A stretch of 64,000 nt of DNA from contig CAILNX010000053.1 of the NCBI GenBank assembly GCA_903835685.1, forward strand, positions 1 to 64,000. The letters run 5' to 3'. The stretch comes from an uncultured delta proteobacterium. GTDB lineage: Bacteria > Desulfobacterota > Desulfovibrionia > Desulfovibrionales > Desulfovibrionaceae. The notes beneath the pieces were generated by a model, which did not search any database, was not told the origin of the DNA, and was given only the letters and a program-made list of their open reading frames with translations. Positions 34,413 through 46,190 of the stretch are shown piece after piece; position 1 is the stretch's first letter, and the number at the start of each line of letters is the position of its first letter. A program made the position numbers and the translations under genes.

Positions 34413-34889
34413 TTATGAGGGTGGCCGCAGACCGCCCGTTCCCCGCAAGCTGGCGTCATACCCCAGGCAGGCCAGGCGGATGGTCTTGGGAATTGGCCGC
34501 TTGCCCGCATGGTAATAGTTCACGCTGCGCGGGCTGATGCCGAGTTCCCGGGCCGCCGCCGCCATGCTCAGACGATGCACGGCCCTCCAGTGACGGAAGG
34601 CTTCAACAGGCATGAGTTCTCCGGCCTGTTCCAGGGCCATGCGCCGAAGCATGTCCGTGGTCATCTCCAGGTCCTGTCCGAAGTCCACGCCCCATCGGTC
34701 TTCCGCCACGGCCACGGAGCGGAATCGCGCGTCGTCGTCCAACGGGGCATAGGCGGCATAGGCCCGGATCGTCCCGGCCAGGTCCAAGGACGCACGGTAG
34801 CCGTCTTCCCAGGTGATGGTCAATGTCTTCCCATCTCCGGGCACGACTCCCTGAATGGGGACAAGAAGGTTTTCGGTTCTTTTCGGCAT
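34413..34889 (-). CDS. DUF2442 and helix-turn-helix protein
   Basis: A 158-residue protein. The N-terminal part (TITWEDGYRASLDLAGTI, followed by ARFRSVAVAEDRWGVDF) matches the DUF2442 layout. The C-terminal part (WRAVHRLSMAAAARELGISPRSVNYYHAGKRP) is a clear XRE-type helix-turn-helix. DUF2442 proteins commonly pair with DUF4160 proteins in small toxin-antitoxin-like operons. The ATG at 34889 overlaps the TGA of the upstream DUF4160 gene (TGATG). Autorepression of the promoter upstream is likely but not shown. Confidence 0.82.
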   Translation of the reverse strand: MPKRTENLLVPIQGVVPGDGKTLTITWEDGYRASLDLAGTIRAYAAYAPLDDDARFRSVAVAEDRWGVDFGQDLEMTTDMLRRMALEQAGELMPVEAFRHWRAVHRLSMAAAARELGISPRSVNYYHAGKRPIPKTIRLACLGYDASLRGTGGLRPPS

Positions 34890-35020
34890 CACGCCCTCCT
34901 GGCCTCATGGATGCCGACCTTGGCGATGTACCCGGGGCCGCGCACATGGACATGGGACGGCCCGTGATCGTCCGTATTGATGAACACGCGCATGTTTCCG
35001 AACCGCTTGATGGTGGGCAT
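34889..35020 (-). CDS. Short DUF4160 protein
   Basis: A 43-residue protein too short for many gene finders. It reads MPTIKRFGNMRVFINTDDHG and then PSHVHVRGPGYIAKVGIHE. The DDHGPSHVHV block is the DUF4160 hallmark. Family members are usually longer (about 80 residues), so this is a compact or truncated form. GAGG lies 5 nt before the ATG. The stop overlaps the start of the DUF2442-HTH gene, giving translational coupling. It may be the toxin-side partner of the pair; this is inference. Confidence 0.72.
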   Translation of the reverse strand: MPTIKRFGNMRVFINTDDHGPSHVHVRGPGYIAKVGIHEARRA

Positions 35021-35037
35021 CCGGACCTCTTGCCCCT

Positions 35038-35066
35038 GAGATAGTGCAAAGAGTGCATAGCGTCAA
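35038..35066 (-). promoter_or_regulatory. Promoter of the DUF4160/DUF2442 pair
   Basis: On the minus strand TTGACG (35066-35061) is followed after exactly 17 nt by TATCTC (35043-35038). The spacer and -10 region contain the direct repeat AGTGCA twice, separated by 3 nt (plus-strand view), a possible operator for the HTH partner. Confidence 0.55.
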
Positions 35067-35100
35067 GACTGATCCCGGCGAGACGAGGGATCGAGACGAT

Positions 35101-35123
35101 AAAAAAACCCCGGTTTCCCGGGG
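35101..35123 (-). terminator. Terminator after tRNA-Ser
   Basis: CCCCGG (35108-35113) pairs with CCGGGG (35118-35123) around a 4-nt loop. On the minus strand seven T residues follow (35107-35101). It lies downstream of tRNA-Ser. Confidence 0.88.
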
Positions 35124-35160
35124 CTTTTCGGTCCATCTCGGACTCGCTTGGATTCTCATA

Positions 35161-35256
35161 TGGCGGAGAGGGTGGGATTTGAACCCACGTACGGGGGATA
35201 AGCCCGTAACCCGATTTCGAGTCGGGCGCGTTACGGCCACTTCGCTACCTCTCCGC
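35161..35256 (-). tRNA. tRNA-Ser (anticodon CGA)
   Basis: A 96-nt class II tRNA with encoded CCA. The acceptor stem GCGGAGA pairs with TCTCCGC. The anticodon loop CTCGAAA lies between CCCGA and TCGGG, giving anticodon CGA. The T-loop TTCAAAT is flanked by GTGGG and CCCAC, and the long variable arm is typical of Ser. Confidence 0.95.
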
Positions 35257-35425
35257 TTGGGGAAGGCTTGTATAGCGGGGCGGGCCTGCGGGCGCAAGTG
35301 GTTTTTGGGCCGGGCGGGCCGGTGTCCCGAGGCAAGAGCGAAAGGCAAAGAAAATACAGAATGAAATAAATTATTCCGGGTCGTTGACGAGAACAACAGT
35401 CCAGGTAGGATTTGCCGAGAATCCG

Positions 35426-35983
35426 TCAGGCCGGGCCGTTCCGCGAGGCGTTTCTGGCCTCTTTGCGCCGGGCCAGGAAGAAGCGCTTGAGCAGCCCCCC
35501 GCATTCCTCGGCCAGGACCCCGCCCAGGACCCCGAAGGTATGGTTGGCATAGGCGAAGTGTTCGAGCCCCAGGCAGGAGCCGAGCGCCCCGGCCTTGGGG
35601 TCGGCCGCGCCATAGACCACGGCCGCCACCCGGGCCTGGATGAGCGCGCCCACGCACATGAGGCAGGGTTCGAGCGTCACCACCAGGACCGATCCGGCCA
35701 GGCGGTGGTTGCCCACGAGCCTCCCGGCCTGGCGCAGGCAGAGGATTTCGGCGTGGGCCGAGGGGTCGTGGTCCTCGATGGTCCGGTTGCGGGCCGCGGC
35801 CAGGAGCCGTCCGTCCAGGGCGCAGAGCACCGCGCCCACCGGGACCTCGCCCGCCTGGCCAGCGGCCATGGCCTGGCCCAGGGCCAAATCCATGAGCTCC
35901 CGCCAGGTGCGGCCCGCAGGCTCAGTAAGGGAAGGACCGGGCATGAAGCCTTGGGGTGACATTCGAGAAAGGGCGAAGGTCAT
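35426..35983 (-). CDS. tadA: tRNA-specific adenosine deaminase
   Basis: A zinc enzyme of up to 185 residues that converts the wobble adenosine of tRNA-Arg(ACG) to inosine. The catalytic zinc site is intact: HAE in SAHAEILCL and PCxxC in EPCLMC. Additional TadA features are the VGAVLCALDGRLLAA strand and the C-terminal basic tail LLKRFFLARRKEARN. The start is uncertain among ATG 35983, MSPQG and MPGPS; none has an ideal ribosome-binding site. It lies on the minus strand between tRNA-Ser and purQ. A degenerate A+T palindrome-like segment lies downstream at about 35357-35377. Confidence 0.92.
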   Translation of the reverse strand: MTFALSRMSPQGFMPGPSLTEPAGRTWRELMDLALGQAMAAGQAGEVPVGAVLCALDGRLLAAARNRTIEDHDPSAHAEILCLRQAGRLVGNHRLAGSVLVVTLEPCLMCVGALIQARVAAVVYGAADPKAGALGSCLGLEHFAYANHTFGVLGGVLAEECGGLLKRFFLARRKEARNASRNGPA

Positions 35984-36015
35984 GTTCCGCGCGCGAGGAC
36001 AAGAAACCAGCGCGC

Positions 36016-36044
36016 AAGAATGAAAAATAATTATTCTTATTCTT
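36016..36044. repeat. Dispersed A+T-rich palindrome, copy 5
   Basis: AAGAATGAA, core AAATAATTATT, then CTTATTCTT (36036-36044). The left arm has diverged by two bases from the consensus. It lies between purQ and tadA on the minus strand. Confidence 0.78.
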
Positions 36045-36092
36045 CTTCATCGCCTTCTTCTTTCTTGGTTGCCTGGCCGCCGGTGCATCACC

Positions 36093-36902
36093 CTACTGGG
36101 CCTTCAAGTAGTCCACGCCCCCGCGCAGCAGCTCGATTCCCAGGGTGGCCTTCTCCCCCCGGGTCCAGCCCGGATGGTTGGTTACGTGGTTGAAGGCCTC
36201 GGGATGGGGCATGAGCCCCAGGATGCGGCCGGTGGGGTCCGTGAGCCCGGCGATGGCGAAGGGCGAGCCGTTGGGATTGTGGGGATATTCCTGGGTGGGC
36301 TCCAGGCTTTCAGGGTCCACGTACTTGAGCGGGATGAGGCTCAAGGCGTTCAAATCGTCGATGAGGGAGTCCCGGCCCAGGGTGATCTTGCCCTCGCCGT
36401 GGCGCACGGGCACGTCCAGCACGGACAGGCCCCGGGTGAAGACGCAGGGCGAGGCCGGGTTGGCTTTCAGCCGCACCCAGCGGTCCTCGTACCGGGCCGA
36501 ATCGTTGTTGGACAGGGACACCTGGCGCTCGAAATAAGCCCCGCCCACGGCCGGGAGCAGCCCGAGTTTCACCAGGAGTTGGAACCCGTTGCAGATGCCC
36601 AGGATGAGGCCCCCGGCCTGGAAAAAGGCCTTGATCTGGTCCAGGATGGACTGGCCCGCCACGGTCTTGGCGTAGCGCCAGCGCAGGGCCGCAGCCTGGG
36701 CCGCGCCCAGGTCGTCGCCGTCCAGGAAGCCGCCCGGAAAGATCAAAAAATTGTAATCCGTAAGTCGCACACGACCAGCTATCAGGTCGGAAAAATAGGC
36801 GATTGTGGCCTCGTCGGCCCCGGCCAGGCGAACCGCATGCGCGGATTCCTGTTCACAATTGGTCCCATATCCGGTAATGACAATGGCTTGAACACGAGCC
36901 AT
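36093..36902 (-). CDS. purQ: Phosphoribosylformylglycinamidine synthase, glutaminase subunit
   Basis: A 269-residue class I glutamine amidotransferase that supplies ammonia for purine synthesis step 4. The catalytic Cys lies in GLILGICNGFQLL, and the His and Glu of the triad are in GLMPHPEAF. The substrate strand YGTNCEQE near the N-terminus and the FPGGFLDGDDLG loop are family features. It is longer than the common 225-residue PurQ, as in some delta- and epsilonproteobacteria. The ATG at 36902 has GGAGG about 7 nt upstream. It is divergent from pyrG. Confidence 0.9.
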   Translation of the reverse strand: MARVQAIVITGYGTNCEQESAHAVRLAGADEATIAYFSDLIAGRVRLTDYNFLIFPGGFLDGDDLGAAQAAALRWRYAKTVAGQSILDQIKAFFQAGGLILGICNGFQLLVKLGLLPAVGGAYFERQVSLSNNDSARYEDRWVRLKANPASPCVFTRGLSVLDVPVRHGEGKITLGRDSLIDDLNALSLIPLKYVDPESLEPTQEYPHNPNGSPFAIAGLTDPTGRILGLMPHPEAFNHVTNHPGWTRGEKATLGIELLRGGVDYLKAQ

Positions 36903-36922
36903 GGGGCTTCCTCCGGGAGTGA

Positions 36923-38660
<1,738 letters not shown>

Positions 38661-38668
38661 GACGGAGC

Positions 38669-39487
38669 ATGCCCCTGAGCCCGGACGAACTGTACGCCCT
38701 GTGCCGGACCCGGCATTTCGTCATTGCCGGTCCCTGCGTGCTGGAGGACCTGGAAATGGCCATGCGCGCGGCCAACCAGTTGGCCGAGGCCGCCGACTAC
38801 CTGGGCCTGCCCCTGCTGTTCAAAAGCTCCTTTGACAAGGCCAACCGCACCTCGGTCAAAAGCTTTCGGGGGCCGGGCCTGGACCGGGGCCTGGAATGGC
38901 TGGCGCGCATCAAGAAGGAGACCGGCCTGCCCATTGTCACCGACATCCACCTGCCCTCTCAGGCCCAGGCCGTGGGAGAGGTGGCCGACGTGGTCCAGAT
39001 CCCGGCCTTCCTCTGCCGCCAGACCGACCTCCTGGTCGCGGCCGCGAAAACCGGCCGGGTGGTGAACATCAAGAAGGGCCAGTTCGTGGCCCCCTGGGAC
39101 ATGAAACACGCGGTGATGAAGGTCCGGGAATCGGGCAACGAGCGCATCTGGCTCACCGAGCGCGGCTCGTCCTTTGGGTACAACAACCTGGTGGTGGACT
39201 TCCGCTCCCTGGCCATCCTGGCCTCCCTGGACTGCCCGGTGATATTCGACGCCACCCATTCCGTGCAACTGCCCGGGGGCGGCGACGGCTGCTCCTCGGG
39301 TGAACGGAGCTACGTGCCGCTCCTGGCCCGGGCGGCGGCCGCGGCCGGGGTCCAGGGCGTGTTCCTGGAGGTCCACCCGGACCCGGACAAGGCCCTGTGC
39401 GACGGCCCCAACTCCTGGCCCCTGGACCTGGCCGAGGACCTGCTTTCGGACCTCCAGTCCATCTGGAGCCTGCGCTATGCGTGCTGA
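38669..39487 (+). CDS. kdsA: 3-deoxy-D-manno-octulosonate 8-phosphate synthase
   Basis: A 272-residue cytosolic aldolase condensing phosphoenolpyruvate and arabinose 5-phosphate to KDO 8-phosphate. Hallmarks: FVIAGPCVLED with the metal-binding Cys, FKSSFDKANRTS, IPAFLCRQTDLL, and the KKGQF-x-AP segment. It starts 8 nt after pyrG and overlaps kdsC by 11 nt. KDO forms the inner core of LPS, so this gene shows that the organism makes LPS. Confidence 0.96.
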   Translation: MPLSPDELYALCRTRHFVIAGPCVLEDLEMAMRAANQLAEAADYLGLPLLFKSSFDKANRTSVKSFRGPGLDRGLEWLARIKKETGLPIVTDIHLPSQAQAVGEVADVVQIPAFLCRQTDLLVAAAKTGRVVNIKKGQFVAPWDMKHAVMKVRESGNERIWLTERGSSFGYNNLVVDFRSLAILASLDCPVIFDATHSVQLPGGGDGCSSGERSYVPLLARAAAAAGVQGVFLEVHPDPDKALCDGPNSWPLDLAEDLLSDLQSIWSLRYAC

Positions 39488-40028
39488 AATCGCGGCCCGG
39501 GACGTGCGCCTGCTGATCATGGACGTGGACGGGGTGCTCACGGACGGGGGCATCTTCTACGACCATGAAGGCCGGATCATGAAGCGCTTCCATGTGCGCG
39601 ACGGCCTGGGCATCAAGATGGCCCAGCAGGTCGGGCTGGACCTGGCGGTCATCACCGGGCTGGACCAGCCCTGCGTTCGCGCCCGGGTCACCGAACTGGG
39701 CATCACTGAGTATTTCGCCGGAAAAAAAGACAAGATTCCGGTATTCGAGGAGTTGCTGGCTCGAAAAGGGCTGACCCCGGACCAGGCCGCCTTTCTGGGC
39801 GACGACTGGCTGGACGCCGGGATCATGAGCCGGGCAGGCCTGGCCATGGCCGTGGCCGACGCCGCGCCCGAGGTGGTCGGTCTGGCCCACTGGGTGTCCA
39901 CCCTGCCCGGGGGCTGCGGGGCCGTACGCCAGGCCATTGACTTCATCCTGCGCGCCCAGGGCAAGCTGGACGCCTTGTGGGCCTCCCGCGTGGGTGGGTC
40001 CAAGGCCGGAGGCGGGTCCGGGGCATGA
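39477..40028 (+). CDS. kdsC: KDO 8-phosphate phosphatase
   Basis: A 183-residue HAD phosphatase releasing KDO from KDO 8-phosphate. Motif I MDVDGVLTDG, the RDGLGIKMAQQ segment, motif II TGLD and motif IV FLGDDWLDAGIM are intact. There is no cap domain, as expected for the tetrameric KdsC group. The ATG at 39477 overlaps the kdsA stop; longer upstream frames belong to kdsA. Its stop overlaps the lptC start (ATGA). Confidence 0.94.
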   Translation: MRAEIAARDVRLLIMDVDGVLTDGGIFYDHEGRIMKRFHVRDGLGIKMAQQVGLDLAVITGLDQPCVRARVTELGITEYFAGKKDKIPVFEELLARKGLTPDQAAFLGDDWLDAGIMSRAGLAMAVADAAPEVVGLAHWVSTLPGGCGAVRQAIDFILRAQGKLDALWASRVGGSKAGGGSGA

Positions 40029-40807
40029 GCGTCCGTTTCTGGGTCCTCATGCTCGTGGCCGTTTTCTTTTTCGGTATCATTTCAGGCATCTACCTGACCT
40101 GGGACCGGGGGGAGAAGCTCAAGTCCGGCCGGAACAAGACAGCGGCCAGCGAGCCCCTGCTGCCCAAGGAAAGGGTGGACATCTCGGCCGAGCGCATCGA
40201 ACTGGCCCAGGGCTCGGGCGGGGCCATGGAGTGGAGCCTCTCGGCCGGGCGGGGCGAATACGACCAGCAGAACCGGCTGGTGGTCATCTCCGACCCGGAC
40301 GTGACCTATTACATGGGCATCGAGCGCAAGCCCGTGCGGGTGCGGGGCAAAAAGGGCAGCGTGTCCCAGGAGACCGGCGGAATCCGCATGTGGGACGGGG
40401 TGCTGGTGGATTTCGACAATTTGAGCATCAACGCCACGGAACTGGAATATTTCAGCAGCAACAAGACCCTGCGCCTGGACCAAGGCGTGACCATGGAGAG
40501 GGCCGGGCTGTCGGCCAACGCCACCACCGTGATCATGGACATGACCACCCGGGACGTGCAGGTCACCGGACCGATCCAGGCCCTGATGGCCCAGTCCTAC
40601 CTGGGGCTGGGCAACGCCACCCGGAGGGACGGCAACGCGACCACGGCCGCCCCGGGCAACGCGACGGGCAACGAAATGGGCAACACACTGGACCTGGACC
40701 GGGCCACCCGCCTCACCCCCTCGGGCACGGGCCAGGCCCCGGACGCCCCCCTGACGCCGCCCCCGGCCAGGAAAGCCAAACGTCCCGCCCACCGACGGGC
40801 CGGATAA
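40025..40807 (+). CDS. lptC: LPS export protein LptC-like
   Basis: A 260-residue protein anchored by one N-terminal helix (VLMLVAVFFFGIISGIYLT), with a periplasmic beta-rich domain containing alternating strands (VDISAERIELAQGS, SINATELEYF, VTMERAGLSANATTVIMD). This is the LptC/LptA beta-jellyroll pattern. The C-terminal tail is Asn/Thr and Pro-rich and unusual for LptC. LptC passes LPS from LptBFG to LptA. Coupling to kdsC (ATGA) and position before lptA and lptB support the call. Confidence 0.85.
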   Translation: MSVRFWVLMLVAVFFFGIISGIYLTWDRGEKLKSGRNKTAASEPLLPKERVDISAERIELAQGSGGAMEWSLSAGRGEYDQQNRLVVISDPDVTYYMGIERKPVRVRGKKGSVSQETGGIRMWDGVLVDFDNLSINATELEYFSSNKTLRLDQGVTMERAGLSANATTVIMDMTTRDVQVTGPIQALMAQSYLGLGNATRRDGNATTAAPGNATGNEMGNTLDLDRATRLTPSGTGQAPDAPLTPPPARKAKRPAHRRAG

Positions 40808-40821
40808 GGAGATTTCGGATC

Positions 40822-41346
40822 GTGAACAAAGGCTTCATCCTCGCCATCCTTCTGGCCTGTTCGGCCTGCCTGGCCGGTCTGGCCGGTCTGGCCCCGGCGG
40901 CCTTGGCCGCGCCCCCGGCCCCGGCCAAGGCCGAAACTCCCATCCGCATCGTGGCGGACAAGATGACCTACAGCCAGACCGGCAAATCCGTGGTCTTTGA
41001 GGGCAATGTGGAGGTCAAGCGGGAGAACGTGAACCTCTGGGCCAACCTGCTCACCACCACCTTTGCGGCCAAGGGCAAGGAGGACAAGATCGAGCGCATC
41101 GTGGCCGAGGGCTCGGTGCGCATGACCATGGGTGAGCGAAAAGGCACCTGCGGACGGCTGACCTACGACGTGGACAACGGCATCCTCATCCTGGAAGGGA
41201 GCCCCAGCCTGTCCGAGGGCGGGAACACGGTCAAGGGCGAGGTCATCAAGTTCTATATGAAGGACAACCGCAGCGAGGTCCTGGGCGGGAAGTCCAACCG
41301 GGTGGAGGCGACCTTCGTCACCCCCAAGGGAGTGGGCGAGCCCTAA
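40822..41346 (+). CDS. lptA: LPS transport periplasmic protein LptA
   Basis: A 174-residue protein with a Sec signal peptide (ILAILLACSACLAGLAG, cleavage near ALAAP). The mature part is an OstA-type beta-jellyroll: IRIVADKMTYSQTGKSVVFEG, VKRENVNLWANLL, and RLTYDVDNGILILEGSP. LptA bridges the periplasm and carries LPS to the outer membrane. The GTG at 40822 with AGGAG 10 nt upstream was chosen because it starts the signal peptide. It lies between lptC and lptB. Confidence 0.92.
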   Translation: MNKGFILAILLACSACLAGLAGLAPAALAAPPAPAKAETPIRIVADKMTYSQTGKSVVFEGNVEVKRENVNLWANLLTTTFAAKGKEDKIERIVAEGSVRMTMGERKGTCGRLTYDVDNGILILEGSPSLSEGGNTVKGEVIKFYMKDNRSEVLGGKSNRVEATFVTPKGVGEP

Positions 41347-41348
41347 GC

Positions 41349-42071
41349 ATGAAGCAGCTCATCGCCACCAATCTGGTCAAGGTGTACGACAACCGGGCCG
41401 TGGTCCGCAAAGTCAGCCTGCACCTCAAAAGGGGGGAGGTGGTCGGCCTGCTCGGTCCCAACGGGGCGGGCAAGACCACCACCTTCTACATGATCGCGGG
41501 CATCGTCAAACCCAACGGCGGGCACGTGGAGTACGCCGGGCACGACGTGACCGACATGCCCCTGCACGACCGCGCCCGCCTGGGCCTGACCTATCTGCCC
41601 CAGGAAAGCTCGGTGTTCAAGAAGCTCTCGGTGCGCGACAACCTTCTGGTCATCCTGGAGCACACCGACCTGACCCCGTTCGAGCAGGGGGAAAAGGCCG
41701 ACCGGCTGCTTTCGGACCTGCGCATCGAACATCTGGCCAAGCAGAAGGCCATGCACCTGTCCGGGGGCGAGCGCCGCAGGCTGGAGATCGCCCGGGCGCT
41801 CATCCTAAACCCCAAATACATGCTCCTGGACGAGCCCTTCGCGGGCATCGACCCCATTGCCGTGGACGACATCCAGAGCATCATCAAGGCCCTGAAACGG
41901 CTGGGCATCGGCATCCTGATCTCAGACCACAACGTGCGCGAGACCCTTCAGATCTGCGACCGGGCCTATCTCGTTTTCGAGGGGCAGATCATCTTCGAGG
42001 GCACGCCCGAGGAGATCGTGGCCGATCCCAAGTCCAGGCGGCACTACTTAGGCGAGGGATTCAGCCTGTAG
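41349..42071 (+). CDS. lptB: LPS export ABC transporter ATP-binding protein
   Basis: A 240-residue ABC ATPase on the cytosolic side of LptFG. Walker A GPNGAGKTT, signature LSGGERRR, Walker B YMLLDEPFAGIDPIAV and H-loop SDHNVRE are intact; the IDPIAV segment is typical of LptB. It begins 2 nt after lptA. The last 11 nt overlap the convergent EAL-domain gene. Confidence 0.96.
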   Translation: MKQLIATNLVKVYDNRAVVRKVSLHLKRGEVVGLLGPNGAGKTTTFYMIAGIVKPNGGHVEYAGHDVTDMPLHDRARLGLTYLPQESSVFKKLSVRDNLLVILEHTDLTPFEQGEKADRLLSDLRIEHLAKQKAMHLSGGERRRLEIARALILNPKYMLLDEPFAGIDPIAVDDIQSIIKALKRLGIGILISDHNVRETLQICDRAYLVFEGQIIFEGTPEEIVADPKSRRHYLGEGFSL

Positions 42072-43374
42072 CCGCGACCGCGCACTCCTGGCCGCTCAGC
42101 CCGGCCTCGATGCGGCGGCAGGCGTTGCAATCCTGGCAGTCGGATTCTCTCTCCCGGCTCACATCCACGCACAAGATTCGGGAACTCCCCAGCCCGTCGT
42201 GAAAACGCACGGACAGGGTGATGCACCGGTTTCCCGAGGCCAGGGAGATGTAGGGCTCGGTGGTGTAGGCCTGCATCCCGGCCTGGAGCGGCAGGTAATA
42301 CTCTTTCATGGAATGGTCCGCGCCCTTCTTGGCCGGTTCGTAGAGGAAGCGGCGGGCCTGCTTGAGCTTCATCGGGTTGCAGATGGTGTCCGAAAGTTGG
42401 ACCCCGGCCAGGTCCAGGACATAGACGCATTCCAGGGCCGGGTCCTGGTCCAGAAATCCGGTCAGGGCCGGGTTGAACTGTTCCGGGGACAGCTTCTCCA
42501 GGGTCTGGACCATGGAGCGCACCAGGCTGCGATGCCTGGCCGACCGGGCCTTGCCCGCGTTGATCCGCCGGATGGCGTGGGCCTTGTAGTGCTGGACGAG
42601 GACCTCGGCCTGGCGGTTGAAATCGTAGAGATGGGAACTGGGTTCGGTAGGCCGCCCGAAATAGAACCCCTGGAAAAGCTCCACGCCCATGCTCATGCAG
42701 CACATGGCTTCCTGGGGGGCCTCCACCCCCTCGGCCAGGACCATGGCCCCGACGCGGGAGCAGAGCCGGGCCAGGGCGGCCACCACCTCCTGCTTGTGGT
42801 GCTGGTTGTGCACGTCGCGCACCAGGCTGCGGTCGAGCTTTAAGATGTTGGGCTTGAGCATGGGGATGCGGTCCAGGTTGGAATGCCCGGCCCCCACGTC
42901 GTCCAGGGCGATGAGAAATCCGTACTGGGCGTAGGTGCGCACAAACTCAAGCAGGGAGTCCGCGTCCCCGGCCCGGGATTCGATGATCTCAATGATGATG
43001 TTGTTGGGGTGGACGTCGTGGGCCCGGGCCAGGTTCAGGATGTGGTTGGACCCCACGGAGCCCGGGTGCAGGATGGCCGCGTCGATGTTCATGGACAACA
43101 GCAGGCTCTTGTTGGTCCGGTACAAGGGCACGAAATTCTCCACGGCCCTCTCCCGGCACAGCCGGTCCAGGGCCAGCAGGGTCTCCGGGTCCCTGGCCGC
43201 CGAGAACAGCTCGAAGGGCGGGATGGTGGCCCCGGTGTCCGGATCGCGCCCCCGGCTCAAGGCCTCCAGGGCGAAGACCGCCTTGCGCCGCACCGAGACC
43301 AGGGGCTGGAACAGGGTGAAGACCGCCCGCTCCTGGATGACTCGGGTCAGGTCAAAGGGTTTGCTCACGAACAA
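42061..43374 (-). CDS. EAL-domain protein with C-terminal cysteine cluster
   Basis: A 437-residue signalling protein. Residues about 10-255 form an EAL domain: EAL in FALEALSRG, NIDAAILHPG, IIIEIIESRA, DDVGAGHSNLD and the AEGVE loop are all present, so cyclic di-GMP hydrolysis is plausible. Residues about 275-400 look like a sensor domain of the PAS/Cache type (VYVLDLAGVQLSDTI). The last 20 or so residues carry CQDCNACRR and a further Cys (QECAV), a possible Fe-S or zinc site that is not usual for this family. It is convergent with lptB, overlapping by 11 nt. Confidence 0.88.
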   Translation of the reverse strand: MFVSKPFDLTRVIQERAVFTLFQPLVSVRRKAVFALEALSRGRDPDTGATIPPFELFSAARDPETLLALDRLCRERAVENFVPLYRTNKSLLLSMNIDAAILHPGSVGSNHILNLARAHDVHPNNIIIEIIESRAGDADSLLEFVRTYAQYGFLIALDDVGAGHSNLDRIPMLKPNILKLDRSLVRDVHNQHHKQEVVAALARLCSRVGAMVLAEGVEAPQEAMCCMSMGVELFQGFYFGRPTEPSSHLYDFNRQAEVLVQHYKAHAIRRINAGKARSARHRSLVRSMVQTLEKLSPEQFNPALTGFLDQDPALECVYVLDLAGVQLSDTICNPMKLKQARRFLYEPAKKGADHSMKEYYLPLQAGMQAYTTEPYISLASGNRCITLSVRFHDGLGSSRILCVDVSRERESDCQDCNACRRIEAGLSGQECAVAATG

Positions 43375-43566
43375 AACCTCCAGACAGAATCACAAGGACG
43401 AGCAATTCCTGGGCCAACGTCCTGAATAGGCTATGATACCAGCCTGCCCTTGGCAAGTTTTTACTCATGATTCACAGATGAGTAAGATTTGACTGAAAAT
43501 TCCAACATCCGTGTATATCTCTTTTACAAATTCGTAACTCATACTTTTTTGTTACCTGTCCGTCTG

Positions 43567-43597
43567 AAAAAAAGGGGCGCCCTTGTGGACGCCCCTT
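43567..43597 (-). terminator. Terminator after glnB
   Basis: AAGGGGCG (43572-43579) pairs with CGCCCCTT (43590-43597). On the minus strand seven T residues overlap and follow the stem (43573-43567). It lies 25 nt after the glnB stop. Confidence 0.9.
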
Positions 43598-43621
43598 TGG
43601 TTGACGGATGGTTGGCCCGGT

Positions 43622-45578
<1,957 letters not shown>

Positions 45579-46134
45579 ACCTTCCTCCCTATGATTCGGA
45601 CCCTGCGGTCACGAGTTTTTTGAAGGGCAAACGCCGTGGCATGCCGTGCCCAACGAGCCAGAAAGCAACAAGTGCGCCATGACGCTTATTCCATTGAATT
45701 AAATAAACTAATTATTAAAACCCCTCCTGGCACACTGTCCAAGATGACATTATTGTAAATTATTGCCGAGAAATTTACGGACTTGACCCATTGATTATCC
45801 AAATTTGTTACTATAGCCAAAAATGCATGTCCGTCTTTTTTAAGATATTCGCCCCTCCGAGTACCCGCCCCGCTGGATATCCGAGCAAATCAAGAGGCCT
45901 GAAAGGGCCTGGCCGTCCGCACAGCCTGGCCTTCCAAGATTTTTGCACAGGGCGATCCCTGCCCCCAAAGGGCCGGAAAAGGTCGTGCCCAAAGGCCTCC
46001 GCCCGGAAGGGAGGGAGCGGCGGGTGGACCGTGGCCCAGAACCGGACCAAAGTCGTCAGGAAGAACATTTGCGGGGAGAAAGAAGGAGCACCGGGCAGGG
46101 TCACAACAAGGCGGATGGACCGATCACCATAAAA
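45579..46134. other. Intergenic region between amtB and HU
   Basis: No supported gene here. The part nearest amtB (about 45680-45850) is A+T-rich and probably contains the amtB promoter, but no hexamer pair stands out. The part nearer the HU terminator is GC-rich. Open frames on both strands exist but lack ribosome-binding sites and plausible protein composition. Confidence 0.5.
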
Positions 46135-46163
46135 GAGGGGACGCCCGCGCCGGGCATCCCCTC
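46135..46163 (-). terminator. Terminator of the HU gene
   Basis: A 13-nt arm (GAGGGGACGCCCG, 46135-46147) pairs with 46151-46163, with one internal mismatch. On the minus strand TTTT follows. It lies 28 nt after the HU stop. Confidence 0.88.
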
Positions 46164-46190
46164 TTCAAAGAATCAACACAAGAGAGACGA

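Noticed and set aside
45579-45800. Sigma-54 promoter upstream of amtB
   Set aside because: GG and GC elements occur in TTGGGCACGG then CATGCC, but the spacing is 9 instead of 10 nt and the bases fit poorly.
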